Positions 11,428 to 20,388 of a stretch of 64,000 nucleotides of DNA are shown here, in pieces. The DNA is taken from NCBI GenBank assembly GCA_963675365.2, contig CAXXVA010000003.1, positions 620,001 to 684,000 on the forward strand, given 5' to 3'. Source of the DNA: CAXXOK01 sp963675365 (lineage in GTDB: Bacteria; Bacillota; Clostridia; Christensenellales; Aristaeellaceae). Both the position numbers and the translations under genes were made by a program. The stretch's first letter is position 1. Each line of letters starts with the position of its first letter. A model generated the notes under the pieces. The model did not search any database and was not told where the DNA came from. It saw only the letters and a list, made by a program, of their open reading frames with translations.

Positions 11428-12125
11428 ATAGCTTTATGGCGACCATGAAGGCCCAGTCGGCCGGACGTAAATATCAGAGCGGGGATATCGAAACCGCGAG
11501 AAAACTGTATGAGGAAGCGCTGCAATCGGGGCTGAAAGATCCCCGTTATATTTTAAGTTATTCCGTGCTGCTTTTAAGAAGCGGCGAATACCAAAAGGCG
11601 CGGGAGCTGCTGGTGGAGCACCAAAGCAATCCGCTGCTCAACGGCGAAAGCAAAAAGCAGCTGTTCGTCAACTACGCCGTATGCATGTACAAACTCGGCG
11701 ACAACGATAAAGCCGTCCGTGTGCTGGAAAGCCAGCACCAGAAAGATCCTTCCGGGCTGGTTTACCAAACGCTGGGATACCTGTACGTCGCCGCCGGGAA
11801 CAAGGAAAAGGCCGTGTCCTTCAATCTGGAAGCCCTGGAGTACGACGACGAAGACCCCATCACGCTTGACAATCTGGCGCAGGCCTATTACCGGATTGAA
11901 AAGGACAAGGCGACCGCAAAGGAATACTTTGAAAAGGCGCTGGTTCAAAAGCCCGGGCAAATCGATACGCTCTATTTCCTCGCCCAGTACGATATCGAGG
12001 ACGGCAACAAGGAAGCCGCGGCGGAGAAGCTGAAAAAGGCGCTGGAAGGCCGTTTCTCGCCGCTGAACCACGCCACCAAAGAGATGATCGAGGAGCAGCT
12101 CAAATCCCTGAATATCAATGCATAA
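11424..12125 (+). CDS. Tetratricopeptide-repeat protein
   Basis: A 233-residue soluble protein built almost wholly of TPR repeats. About five to six helix pairs are visible, for example SAGRKYQSGDIETARKLYEE, VYQTLGYLYVAAGNKEKA and DNLAQAYYRIEKDKATAKEY. There is no signal peptide or catalytic motif, so it is probably a scaffold. The ATG at 11424 sits behind CAGGAGG and overlaps the mrfB stop, making it the third gene of the mrf operon. A specific link to repair is only inferred from this coupling. Confidence 0.8.
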   Translation: MNSFMATMKAQSAGRKYQSGDIETARKLYEEALQSGLKDPRYILSYSVLLLRSGEYQKARELLVEHQSNPLLNGESKKQLFVNYAVCMYKLGDNDKAVRVLESQHQKDPSGLVYQTLGYLYVAAGNKEKAVSFNLEALEYDDEDPITLDNLAQAYYRIEKDKATAKEYFEKALVQKPGQIDTLYFLAQYDIEDGNKEAAAEKLKKALEGRFSPLNHATKEMIEEQLKSLNINA

Positions 12126-12191
12126 CCCGTCCGTTTAAACGGCGGCGATGTATGTTTATGAATTAGAACAGTGAAAAAGCAAGGGAAACGG

Positions 12192-12220
12192 TTGACAGCA
12201 GCCGTTTGGTGTGCTATTGT
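12192..12220 (+). promoter_or_regulatory. Promoter of the ilv-leu operon
   Basis: TTGACA, a 17-base spacer and TATTGT. Transcription would begin near 12227 and run through the leader peptide and attenuator before ilvB. Confidence 0.82.
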
Positions 12221-12251
12221 ATACAACAAATCATACGAAGGAGTTATTTCG

Positions 12252-12374
12252 ATGATTGTCCAGCCCATGAACCTCAGCCTGATTATTCTTAGCCTTGCCG
12301 TACTGCTCCTTCTGGTAGTAGTAGGCAACATTCTTACGCGTAAGTTTAGGCAGGCGTGCGGGGCTAAAGCATAA
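12252..12374 (+). CDS. Branched-chain amino acid leader peptide (ilv-leu attenuator)
   Basis: A 40-codon frame behind AAGGAG with 9-base spacing. Eighteen of its 40 residues are Leu, Ile or Val, including the run AVLLLLVVV (codons 16-24), then a basic, Cys-containing tail (TRKFRQACGAKA). The layout resembles enterobacterial ilv leader peptides, and it stands between the operon promoter and a strong terminator directly before ilvB. I infer that ribosomes stalling in the Leu/Val run when charged tRNA is scarce allow antitermination. The alternative is a small single-span membrane protein, since the composition fits both. Confidence 0.72.
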   Translation: MIVQPMNLSLIILSLAVLLLLVVVGNILTRKFRQACGAKA

Positions 12375-12434
12375 GGCAAAGCAAACACAAAGCACACTCC
12401 CTAAACTGCGCAAGGCGGTTTAGGGAGTTTTTTT
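12343..12434 (+). promoter_or_regulatory. Transcription attenuator (terminator and competing antiterminator) before ilvB
   Basis: The terminator is a 14-bp stem (12396-12409 with 12415-12428, loop GCAAG) followed by seven T. Its left arm contains CCTAAACT (12400-12407), the exact complement of AGTTTAGG at 12343-12350 inside codons 31-33 of the leader peptide. A ribosome stalled at codons 18-24 would leave 12343-12350 free to pair with the terminator arm; a ribosome running on to the stop would favour the terminator. No T-box motif is present. The 1:2 protector hairpin of a classical attenuator was not clearly identified. Confidence 0.72.
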
Positions 12435-12453
12435 AAGAAGAAGGAGGGGAAAC

Positions 12454-14115
12454 ATGTTAAACGGCGCACAGATTTTACTGGAAGTGCTGAAAGAACAAGG
12501 CGTGGATACGATTTTCGGGTACCCCGGCGGTTTCGTATTGACCATCTATGACGAAATCTACAGCGCGTCGGACTGGTTAAACCACGTCATCACCTGCCAC
12601 GAGCAGGGCGCCGCCCACGCGGCGGATGGCTATGCCCGCGCCACGGGGAAAACCGGCGTCGTCATCGCCACCTCGGGCCCCGGCGCGACTAACCTGGTTA
12701 CGGGCATTGCCAATGCGTACCTGGATTCCATTCCCATGGTCGCCATCACCGGCAACGTCCCACAGGATTTTATCGGGCGGGACAGCTTTCAGGAAGTCGA
12801 TATCAAGGGCATCACCATGCCGATCACCAAGCACAACTATATGGTCAAGGACGTTGAAAAGCTTGCCGATATCGTACGCGAGGCGTTTTTCCTCGCGTCC
12901 ACCGGCCGCAAAGGCCCCGTGCTGATCGATATCCCCAAGGATGTGCAGCTGGCCAAGTGCGACTTTGTTCCCAAGAAGGAAACGCAAAAGGAACATCCCC
13001 TCAAGCCGACGGCAGAGATGCTTAAGGAAGCCGCGGCGCTGATCGCCGCGTCCAAACGCCCGTTTATCTATGCGGGCGGCGGCGTGATCGCAACCAACGC
13101 GAGCAAAGACCTTTTGGAATTTGCCGAAAAACTCGGCGCGCCGATCGGTACGAGCATGATGGGCTTGTCCGCCGTGCCGCGTTCCCATCCGCTGATGCTG
13201 GGGATGTCCGGCATGCATGGAAACTTCGCCTCCACCAAGGCTATGGGGCGTTCGGACTTGATTATCGGCATCGGCGCGCGTTTTTCGGATCGGGCGACGG
13301 GCAAGAAATCGGAATTTTCCAAAAACCGCAGGGTGCTGCATATCGACATCGACCCGGCGGAGATCGGTAAGAATATCCCCGCCTATGCGGCCATGCACGC
13401 CGACGTGAAGGAAGCCCTGCAGGCGCTCAACAAAATGCCTTTGCAGAAAAGCGATCCCGAATGGCTGAAAGAGGTCAACGAATACAAGCATTCAGGCGAC
13501 AACCGCACCGTGATGAACAACGACGTGCTGAACCCGTATTTGGTGCTGCAAGCCGTGGCTAAGCGCGTGCCGGAAGATACCCGCATCGCGACCGACGTGG
13601 GCCAGCACCAGATGTGGACGGCGCAGTTCTATCCGTTCCAGAAGCCGCGCACGTTCATTACCTCCGGCGGTTTGGGCACGATGGGCTTCGGCATGGGCGC
13701 GGCTATCGGCGCGTGCATCGGCTCCGGTCAAAAAACCGTGCTCATCACCAGCGACGGAAGCTTCCATATGAATATGAACGAATTGGCGACCGCCGTTTCC
13801 AACCGTCTGCCATTGCTCGTGCTCGTGCTCAACAATCAGGTTTTGGGCATGGTGCGACAGTGGCAGACGATGTTTTATGACAAGCGCTACTCGTCCACGA
13901 CCCTGGAACGCGAGACCGATTACCTGAAGCTCGCCGAGGCGTTCGGTGCCAAGGGCCTGCGGATTGAAAAGCTCGATCAGCTCGATTCCGTGCTCGACGA
14001 AGCCATGAAACAGGAAGGCCCCGTGGTGGTGGATATCGTCATCGACCGCGACGAGATGGTCTTTCCGATGATCCCGCCCAACGGTACCATCAACCAAATG
14101 ATCATCAGGGGGTGA
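12454..14115 (+). CDS. ilvB: Acetolactate synthase, large (catalytic) subunit
   Basis: A 553-residue ThDP- and FAD-dependent enzyme that condenses two pyruvates to acetolactate (valine and leucine) or pyruvate with 2-oxobutyrate (isoleucine). The ThDP-activating Glu lies in ITCHEQGAAHAADGYARATG near residue 50, with the FAD-binding central domain after it. The ThDP/Mg motif SDGSFHMN...NN lies at about 432-460. It starts after AAGGAGGGG, 19 bases beyond the attenuator. The regulatory subunit follows four bases later, which marks this as the anabolic form. Confidence 0.96.
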   Translation: MLNGAQILLEVLKEQGVDTIFGYPGGFVLTIYDEIYSASDWLNHVITCHEQGAAHAADGYARATGKTGVVIATSGPGATNLVTGIANAYLDSIPMVAITGNVPQDFIGRDSFQEVDIKGITMPITKHNYMVKDVEKLADIVREAFFLASTGRKGPVLIDIPKDVQLAKCDFVPKKETQKEHPLKPTAEMLKEAAALIAASKRPFIYAGGGVIATNASKDLLEFAEKLGAPIGTSMMGLSAVPRSHPLMLGMSGMHGNFASTKAMGRSDLIIGIGARFSDRATGKKSEFSKNRRVLHIDIDPAEIGKNIPAYAAMHADVKEALQALNKMPLQKSDPEWLKEVNEYKHSGDNRTVMNNDVLNPYLVLQAVAKRVPEDTRIATDVGQHQMWTAQFYPFQKPRTFITSGGLGTMGFGMGAAIGACIGSGQKTVLITSDGSFHMNMNELATAVSNRLPLLVLVLNNQVLGMVRQWQTMFYDKRYSSTTLERETDYLKLAEAFGAKGLRIEKLDQLDSVLDEAMKQEGPVVVDIVIDRDEMVFPMIPPNGTINQMIIRG

Positions 14116-14119
14116 AAGC

Positions 14120-14638
14120 ATGAACAAACTGGTTCTTTCGTTACTGGTCAACAACGAGGCGGGCGTACTCACGCGCGTATCCGGGCTATTCGCCCGGCGG
14201 GGATTTAACATCTCCTCTCTGTCGGTCGGGGAAACGCAAAACCCCCAGTTTTCCCGGATCACCATTCAGGCCGTGGGGGACGAGTACGTACGCGCGCAGC
14301 TTGTGCACCAGTTGCGCAAACTGCACGACGTAAAGGTCGTGGAGAACATGGAGCTTGAGCAGACCGTGTGCCGCGAGCTGATGCTCATCAAGGTATGCGC
14401 TGGCAGCGGCACGCGCAGCCAGGTGCTCGAAGGCGCGAACGTGTTCCGCGCCAAGGTATGCGATTTGACCCCAACCACCGTGACCATGGAGCTGACCGGC
14501 GATACGGACAAGCTCGACGCGTTCATTACCTTTCTGGAACCTTTCAACATACTGGAAACCTGCCGCACGGGGATTACGGCCATCGGCCGCGGAGAATACA
14601 CCTTGAAGAAAAATGAGGAGGATGTTTCAAATGGCTAA
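14120..14638 (+). CDS. ilvN: Acetolactate synthase, small (regulatory) subunit
   Basis: 172 residues with an N-terminal ACT domain (NKLVLSLLVNNEAGVLTRVS, then GLFARRGFNISSLSVG) that binds valine for feedback inhibition, and the usual C-terminal ALS small-subunit domain. It stabilises and activates IlvB. It is co-translated with its neighbours: four bases after ilvB and overlapping ilvC by eight bases. The symbol ilvN or ilvH would serve equally well. Confidence 0.94.
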   Translation: MNKLVLSLLVNNEAGVLTRVSGLFARRGFNISSLSVGETQNPQFSRITIQAVGDEYVRAQLVHQLRKLHDVKVVENMELEQTVCRELMLIKVCAGSGTRSQVLEGANVFRAKVCDLTPTTVTMELTGDTDKLDAFITFLEPFNILETCRTGITAIGRGEYTLKKNEEDVSNG

Positions 14639-15638
14639 AATGTATTATCAAGAGGATTGCAAACCCGAGGTACTTAAAGGCAAAAAAATCGCCGTGATCG
14701 GCTACGGCAGCCAGGGCCACGCGCACGCCCAGAACCTGCACGACAGCGGATACGACGTAGTGGTCGGTCTTTATGAAGGATCCAAGTCCGCCGCCAAGGC
14801 AAAGGCCGACGGCCTGCAGGTTATGCTGACCGCCGACGCCGTGGCAGCGTCCGACGTGATTATGATTCTCGTCAACGATGAAAAACAGGCCGCCCTGTAT
14901 GAAAAGGATATCAAACCCAGCTTGAAGGCCGGCAAGACGCTCGCGTTTGCGCACGGCTTCAACATCCACTTCGGGCAGATCGTGGTGCCGGAAGACGTAT
15001 CCGTGATCATGATCGCGCCCAAGGGCCCCGGCCATACGGTGCGCTCGCAGTATCTGGAAGGCAAGGGTGTGCCCTGCCTGATCGCCGTGCAGCAGGACGC
15101 GAGCGGTAATTCCAAGGATGTCGCGCTTGCTTACGCGGCGGGCATCGGCGGCGCGCGCGCGGGTATCCTTGAGACCACCTTCCGCGAAGAAACCGAAACC
15201 GATCTTTTTGGCGAGCAGGCCGTGCTTTGCGGCGGCGTCACCGCGCTGATGAAGGCGGGCTTTGACACGCTGGTGGAAGCGGGCTATCAGCCGGAGAACG
15301 CATATTTTGAGTGCGTGCACGAGATGAAACTGATCATCGACCTGGTCATTCAGGGCGGTCTTAGCTTCATGCGCTATTCCATCTCCGATACCGCCGAGTA
15401 CGGCGACTATGTGACCGGCCCGCGCATCATCACCGACGAGACCAAGAAGGAAATGAAAAAGGTGCTTGACGAGATTCAGAACGGCACCTTCGCCCGCAAC
15501 TGGATTTTGGAAAACCAGGTCAAGCGCCCGGGCTTCAACGCCATGCGCAAGGCCGCCCAGACCTCTCTGGTGGAAAAAACCGGGGCGGAACTCCGCTCCA
15601 AGATGAGCTGGAAGAAGGAAAGCGGGGATAAGAAATGA
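14631..15638 (+). CDS. ilvC: Ketol-acid reductoisomerase
   Basis: A 335-residue class I enzyme that converts acetolactate or acetohydroxybutyrate to dihydroxy acids using NAD(P)H and Mg. The dinucleotide fold motif GYGSQGHAHAQNL lies near residue 25. The C-terminal knotted domain carries the metal ligands in ETETDLFGEQAVLCGG and the ECVHEMKLIIDL helix. ATG 14631 follows GAGGAGG inside the end of ilvN; an in-frame ATG upstream is less well placed. The stop overlaps ilvD (ATGA). Confidence 0.96.
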   Translation: MAKMYYQEDCKPEVLKGKKIAVIGYGSQGHAHAQNLHDSGYDVVVGLYEGSKSAAKAKADGLQVMLTADAVAASDVIMILVNDEKQAALYEKDIKPSLKAGKTLAFAHGFNIHFGQIVVPEDVSVIMIAPKGPGHTVRSQYLEGKGVPCLIAVQQDASGNSKDVALAYAAGIGGARAGILETTFREETETDLFGEQAVLCGGVTALMKAGFDTLVEAGYQPENAYFECVHEMKLIIDLVIQGGLSFMRYSISDTAEYGDYVTGPRIITDETKKEMKKVLDEIQNGTFARNWILENQVKRPGFNAMRKAAQTSLVEKTGAELRSKMSWKKESGDKK

Positions 15639-17293
15639 GCCGCTCCGATACCGTAAAAAAAGGCGCGGAGCGCGCGCCGCACCGCTCGCTGCTCAAGGCC
15701 TGCGGCTATACCGACGAGCAGATCAGCCGTCCGTTTATCGGCATCGTCAACTCGTTTAACGAGATCGTACCTGGTCACGTACACTTAAACCAGATCGCCC
15801 GCGCCGTCAAGGACGGGGTTCTGGCCGCGGGCGGGACGCCGTTTGAGTTCAACACCATCGGCGTGTGCGACGGCATCGCCATGGGGCACGAAGGTATGCA
15901 CTACTCGCTGTGTACCCGCGAGCTGATCGCCGATACGGTCGAGTGTATGGTGAAAGCCCACGCGTTTGACGCGCTGGTATTCATCCCCAACTGCGACAAG
16001 GTCGTCCCCGGTATGCTGATGGCCGCCGCGAGGCTGAACCTGCCCAGCATTTTCATCTCCGGCGGGCCGATGATTTCCCTTGGCGGGAAGGACCTGAACA
16101 CGGCGTTTGAGGCGGTCGGCGCGTACATGGCCGGCAATATGGACGAGTGCGAGCTCTGCTCGATTGAAAACGAAGTCTGCCCGACCTGCGGTTCGTGCTC
16201 TGGCATGTTTACCGCCAACTCCATGAACTGCCTGACGGAGGTCGTGGGCCTTGGGCTTCCCGGCAACGGCACGCTGCCCGCGCCCTACGCCGCGCGCATC
16301 CGCCTTGCCAAAGAGGCGGGTATGCAGATCATGAAGCTTTACGAAGAAAACGTCTGCGTCAGGGATATTTTAACGCCCGAGGCGATCGAAAACGCCCTGA
16401 CCGTGGATATGGCGCTCGGCTGCTCCACGAATACCATTCTGCACCTCCCGGCCGTCGCCAAGGAAGCGGGCGTTCCGTTTTCCTTAAAGACCGTCAACGA
16501 GGTCAGTTCCAGAACGCCTAATCTCTGCAAGCTCGCGCCTGCGGGCAAGCACCACATGCAGGACCTGCACAATGCGGGTGGCATTCAGGCGGTGATGGCT
16601 GAACTGAGCAAGAAGAACTTCATCAATACCGACTGCAAGACCGTAACCGGGAAAACGGTCGGCGAGAACATCGCGCACGCGAAGGTGCTCGACGACACGG
16701 TGATCCGTCCGCTGTCCGACCCCTATTCGCCCTACGGCGGACTGGCGATCCTGTTTGGGAACCTCTGCCCAAACGGCGCGGTGGTCAAGCAGAGTGCGGT
16801 TGCCAAGGAAATGCTCACGCACGAATGCAGGGCCAGGGTGTTCAACGGCGAGGAAGCGGCCGTTAAGGCGATCTTTGAAAAACGCATCCACCCGGGCGAC
16901 GTGGTGGTCATCCGTTACGAAGGCCCCTCCGGCGGCCCCGGCATGCGCGAAATGCTGACGCCAACTTCGGCCATCGCGGGGATGAAGCTTGACCAGCAGG
17001 TCGCGCTGATCACCGACGGGCGCTTTTCCGGCGCGACGCGCGGCGCGGCCATCGGGCATATCTCGCCCGAGGCGGCATCCGGCGGCACCATCGCGCTGGT
17101 GGAGGAAGGCGATCTGATCCAGATCGACATCCCGAACAAAACGCTCAATCTGAAGGTGTCCCAGGAAGAACTGGACAGGAGAAAAGCAAACTTTGTCGCT
17201 CCCAAGCGCAAAGAACTGACAGGATACTTAAAGCGTTACGCTGCGCTGGTATCCTCCGCCGATCAAGGCGCCGTATGGAAGGATGGTGTATGA
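15635..17293 (+). CDS. ilvD: Dihydroxy-acid dehydratase
   Basis: A 552-residue Fe-S and Mg-dependent dehydratase forming the branched-chain 2-oxo acids. Conserved motifs are CDGIAMGHEGM, NCDKVVPGM and CPTCGSCSGMFTANSMNC, whose cysteines hold the cluster, plus YEGPSGGPGMREML and TDGRFSGATRG near the C terminus. The start overlaps ilvC and the stop overlaps leuA (ATGA), so the genes are tightly coupled. Confidence 0.96.
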   Translation: MSRSDTVKKGAERAPHRSLLKACGYTDEQISRPFIGIVNSFNEIVPGHVHLNQIARAVKDGVLAAGGTPFEFNTIGVCDGIAMGHEGMHYSLCTRELIADTVECMVKAHAFDALVFIPNCDKVVPGMLMAAARLNLPSIFISGGPMISLGGKDLNTAFEAVGAYMAGNMDECELCSIENEVCPTCGSCSGMFTANSMNCLTEVVGLGLPGNGTLPAPYAARIRLAKEAGMQIMKLYEENVCVRDILTPEAIENALTVDMALGCSTNTILHLPAVAKEAGVPFSLKTVNEVSSRTPNLCKLAPAGKHHMQDLHNAGGIQAVMAELSKKNFINTDCKTVTGKTVGENIAHAKVLDDTVIRPLSDPYSPYGGLAILFGNLCPNGAVVKQSAVAKEMLTHECRARVFNGEEAAVKAIFEKRIHPGDVVVIRYEGPSGGPGMREMLTPTSAIAGMKLDQQVALITDGRFSGATRGAAIGHISPEAASGGTIALVEEGDLIQIDIPNKTLNLKVSQEELDRRKANFVAPKRKELTGYLKRYAALVSSADQGAVWKDGV

Positions 17294-18798
17294 TGCCCGA
17301 TCAAGTAAAGATTTTTGATACCACGCTCCGCGACGGCGAGCAGGCTCCCGGCTGCAGCATGGATTTATCGGAAAAGCTCGAAATCGCCCACGCGCTGGAG
17401 CGCATGAAGGTGGACGTGATCGAAGCGGGCTTCGCCATCGCCTCCAAGGGCGATTACGAGTCCGTGGAGGCGATCTCCAAGGCGGTGAAGGACTGCACCA
17501 TCGCAAGCCTGTCCCGCGCGACGAAAAAGGATATAGACGCGGCCTGGGGCGCGGTGAAACAGGCGAAATCGCCGCTGATTCACACGTTCCTGGCGACCTC
17601 GCCGACCCATATGAAGTATAAGCTGCGGATGACCGAGGACGACGTACTTGCCGCCATCAAAGAGATGGTCGCCTATGCCCGCAACCTCTGCCCGCAGGTG
17701 GAGTTTTCCGCCGAGGACGCGCTGCGCTCCGAGCCCGCGTTCCTCGTCAAGGCTGTGGACGCCGCCATCCGCGCGGGCGCGTCGATCGTCAACATCCCGG
17801 ACACGGTCGGCTACGCCACGCCAAACGAGATGGCGCATACGATCAAGCACCTCAAGCAAAACGTCGAAAACATCGACAATATCACCCTGTCTGTGCACTG
17901 TCATAACGACCTGGGCCTGGCCGTTGCCAACTCACTGGCGGCGGTCACCGCGGGCGCAAGGCAGATGGAATGTACCGTCAACGGCATCGGCGAGCGCGCG
18001 GGCAACGCGGCGCTGGAAGAGCTGGTGATGTCCATGCACACCCGCCCGGACCTCTACCCCGAGCAGTGCAATATCGACACCGCGCGCATCGCGCCCACCA
18101 GCCGCCTGGTGTACAGCATTCTGGGTGTGAACGCGCCCATCAACAAAGCCATCGTAGGGCAGAACGCTTTCGCGCACGAGGCGGGTATCCACCAGCACGG
18201 CGTGATGGCCAACCGCGCAACTTACGAGATCATGACGCCCGAATCCATCGGCCTGCGCCAAAACCAGATGGTACTCGGCAAGCACTCCGGCCATCACGCC
18301 ATCGAGGAGCGGCTGAACACGCTGGGATATTCGCTGTCCAAGGACGAATTCACGAAGCTCTACGAACAGTTCAAGGCGCTGTGCGACCGGAAGAAGTTCA
18401 TCACCGATAAGGATCTGGAAGCGCTCGCGCTGCACCGTCATACGCAATCATCCATGCCCAGCAACTATCAGCTGGATCGCTTCACGGTCAATTCGGGCAA
18501 CCACACCACATCCAACGCCGTGGTTTCCGTGACCCATAAGGGAGAACGCACTGAGGAAGTCGCCCTTGGCGACGGCCCCATCGACGCCGCCTTCAACGCC
18601 GTGGACAAGCTCATTCCGGCCCCCGAGCATTCGCTGGAAGATTACGCCATCCAGACGATTTCCGAGGGCAAGGACGCCCAGGGTGAGGCCATCGTCAAGA
18701 TTCGCTGCGGCGATCAGGTGGTCACCGGACGCGGACTTTCCACCGATATTCTGGAGGCCAGTATTCTTGCCTACATCAACGGCATGAACAAACTGTAA
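17290..18798 (+). CDS. leuA: 2-Isopropylmalate synthase
   Basis: A 502-residue enzyme condensing acetyl-CoA with 2-oxoisovalerate, the committed step to leucine. The TIM-barrel begins with FDTTLRDGEQAPGCSM and includes the metal-binding HCHNDLGLAVANSLAA. The C-terminal third (about 380-502) is the LeuA dimer regulatory domain that senses leucine. ATG 17290 overlaps the ilvD stop and follows GGAAGGA. The regulatory domain argues for a true LeuA, distinct from the neighbouring CimA paralogue. Confidence 0.95.
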   Translation: MMPDQVKIFDTTLRDGEQAPGCSMDLSEKLEIAHALERMKVDVIEAGFAIASKGDYESVEAISKAVKDCTIASLSRATKKDIDAAWGAVKQAKSPLIHTFLATSPTHMKYKLRMTEDDVLAAIKEMVAYARNLCPQVEFSAEDALRSEPAFLVKAVDAAIRAGASIVNIPDTVGYATPNEMAHTIKHLKQNVENIDNITLSVHCHNDLGLAVANSLAAVTAGARQMECTVNGIGERAGNAALEELVMSMHTRPDLYPEQCNIDTARIAPTSRLVYSILGVNAPINKAIVGQNAFAHEAGIHQHGVMANRATYEIMTPESIGLRQNQMVLGKHSGHHAIEERLNTLGYSLSKDEFTKLYEQFKALCDRKKFITDKDLEALALHRHTQSSMPSNYQLDRFTVNSGNHTTSNAVVSVTHKGERTEEVALGDGPIDAAFNAVDKLIPAPEHSLEDYAIQTISEGKDAQGEAIVKIRCGDQVVTGRGLSTDILEASILAYINGMNKL

Positions 18799-18807
18799 GG
18801 GGGCGCC

Positions 18808-20388
18808 ATGAAACGGATCGAAATCTTCGACAGCATGCTTCGCGACGGGGCGCAAGGAGAAGGCGTCGCCTTTTCCGTGATTGACAAGCTTAACATTGTC
18901 AAAGCGCTCGACGCGTTCGGCGTGGACTATATCGAAGCGGGCAATCCCGGCTCCAACCCCAAGGATATAGAGTTTTTCGAGCAGGTGCACAGCCTGAAGC
19001 TCAAACACGCCAAGCTCTGCGCCTTCGGGTCCACCTGCCGTAAGGGCAGCAGCCCGGAGGAGGACGCCAACGTCCGGTCCCTGATGGACGCCAAAACCGA
19101 CGTAGTGGTGATCTTCGGCAAGTCCTGGGACCTGCATGTGCTCAAAGTGCTCAACACTACGCTCAAGGAAAACCTGCGTCTGGTGAAGGATACCGTCGCG
19201 TATTTCAAGGCCAGGGGCAAAGAAGTGATTTTCGACGCGGAACACTTCTTTGACGGCTACAAGGAAAACGCCGCCTTCGCCATGCAGGTGCTCGGAGCCG
19301 CCGACGAGGCAGGCGCGGATGCGCTGGTGCTGTGCGATACAAACGGCGGCGCCACGCCCGAGATCATCGGCACGGTGACCAAAACCGTGTGCGAAGCCTT
19401 TCCCAAACAGCGTATCGGCATCCACTGCCATAACGATATCGGCTGTGCCGTGGCCTCGAGTATGAGCGCGGTATCGGCGGGCGCGGTTCAGGTGCAGGGC
19501 ACCTTCATCGGTATCGGCGAGCGCTGCGGCAACGCGGACCTGTCGACCATCATCCCGAATCTGAAACTCAAAATGGGGTACGAATGCGCCGGCGATCTGG
19601 AAATGCTCCGGGACACGGCGGCGAAGCTGTCCGAATTCTGCAATATGCGTCTCCAGCGAAACGCGCCCTATGTGGGCGACAGCGCGTTTGCGCACAAGGG
19701 CGGCATGCATATTGACGGCGTATCCAAACTGAGCCGTTCGTTTGAGCACGTCGCGCCCGAAAGCGTGGGAAACGTGCGCCGCTTTCTGATGAGCGAAGTA
19801 TCTGGCCGCACCACGGTGCTAGCCAAGATCGCCGCGATCGCGCCGAAGCTGAAAAAGGACTCCCCGGAAGTCACAAAGATCGTGGAAAAAACCAAGGAAC
19901 TCGAGCACGAGGGCTACCAGTTTGAAAGCGCCGACGCAAGCTTTGAGCTGATGGCGCTCAAAATCTTGGGTTGTTTCCACCGGCACTTCAGCCTGGGCAT
20001 GTACCGCACCAGCGGTGAGTTTCCGCACCCTGACGAAAACAAAAGCGCGTCGGCCATGCTGTCGGTACAGGTCGGCGACGTGCACGAAATGACCGCCGCC
20101 ATGGGAAACGGCCCTGTGCACGCATTGGATACGGCGCTGCGCAAAGCTTTAAGCGTGTTCTACCCTCAGCTTAACGACGTGCGCCTGGTGGACTACAAGG
20201 TGCGGGTGCTGACCGGCAAGGCCGCGACCGCGTCCCGCGTCCGCGTGCTGATCGAAAGCTCGGACGGCGAGATGGACTGGACCACCACGGGCGTCAATAC
20301 CGATATCATCGCCGCCAGCTGGGAAGCGCTGGCGGATTCGATCGAATATTATCTGCATCAAAAGGAGGGTACTGCCAAATGTCCATGA
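18808..20388 (+). CDS. cimA: (R)-Citramalate synthase
   Basis: A 526-residue paralogue of LeuA. The divergent barrel start FDSMLRDGAQGEGVAFSV is that of the CimA group, in which acetyl-CoA and pyruvate give citramalate for isoleucine synthesis. HCHNDIGCAVASSMSA supplies metal ligands and FAHKGGMHIDGV follows. A C-terminal LeuA-dimer-type domain (from about 385) probably binds isoleucine. It starts behind GGGGGC nine bases after leuA and overlaps leuC by ten bases. LeuC, LeuD and LeuB can process citramalate by the known pathway. Confidence 0.92.
   Translation: MKRIEIFDSMLRDGAQGEGVAFSVIDKLNIVKALDAFGVDYIEAGNPGSNPKDIEFFEQVHSLKLKHAKLCAFGSTCRKGSSPEEDANVRSLMDAKTDVVVIFGKSWDLHVLKVLNTTLKENLRLVKDTVAYFKARGKEVIFDAEHFFDGYKENAAFAMQVLGAADEAGADALVLCDTNGGATPEIIGTVTKTVCEAFPKQRIGIHCHNDIGCAVASSMSAVSAGAVQVQGTFIGIGERCGNADLSTIIPNLKLKMGYECAGDLEMLRDTAAKLSEFCNMRLQRNAPYVGDSAFAHKGGMHIDGVSKLSRSFEHVAPESVGNVRRFLMSEVSGRTTVLAKIAAIAPKLKKDSPEVTKIVEKTKELEHEGYQFESADASFELMALKILGCFHRHFSLGMYRTSGEFPHPDENKSASAMLSVQVGDVHEMTAAMGNGPVHALDTALRKALSVFYPQLNDVRLVDYKVRVLTGKAATASRVRVLIESSDGEMDWTTTGVNTDIIAASWEALADSIEYYLHQKEGTAKCP

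Noticed and set aside
12126..12453. T-box riboswitch for the ilv-leu operon
   Set aside because: No T-box sequence (UGGNACC-type) or specifier-loop arrangement is present; the leader peptide explains the terminator better.
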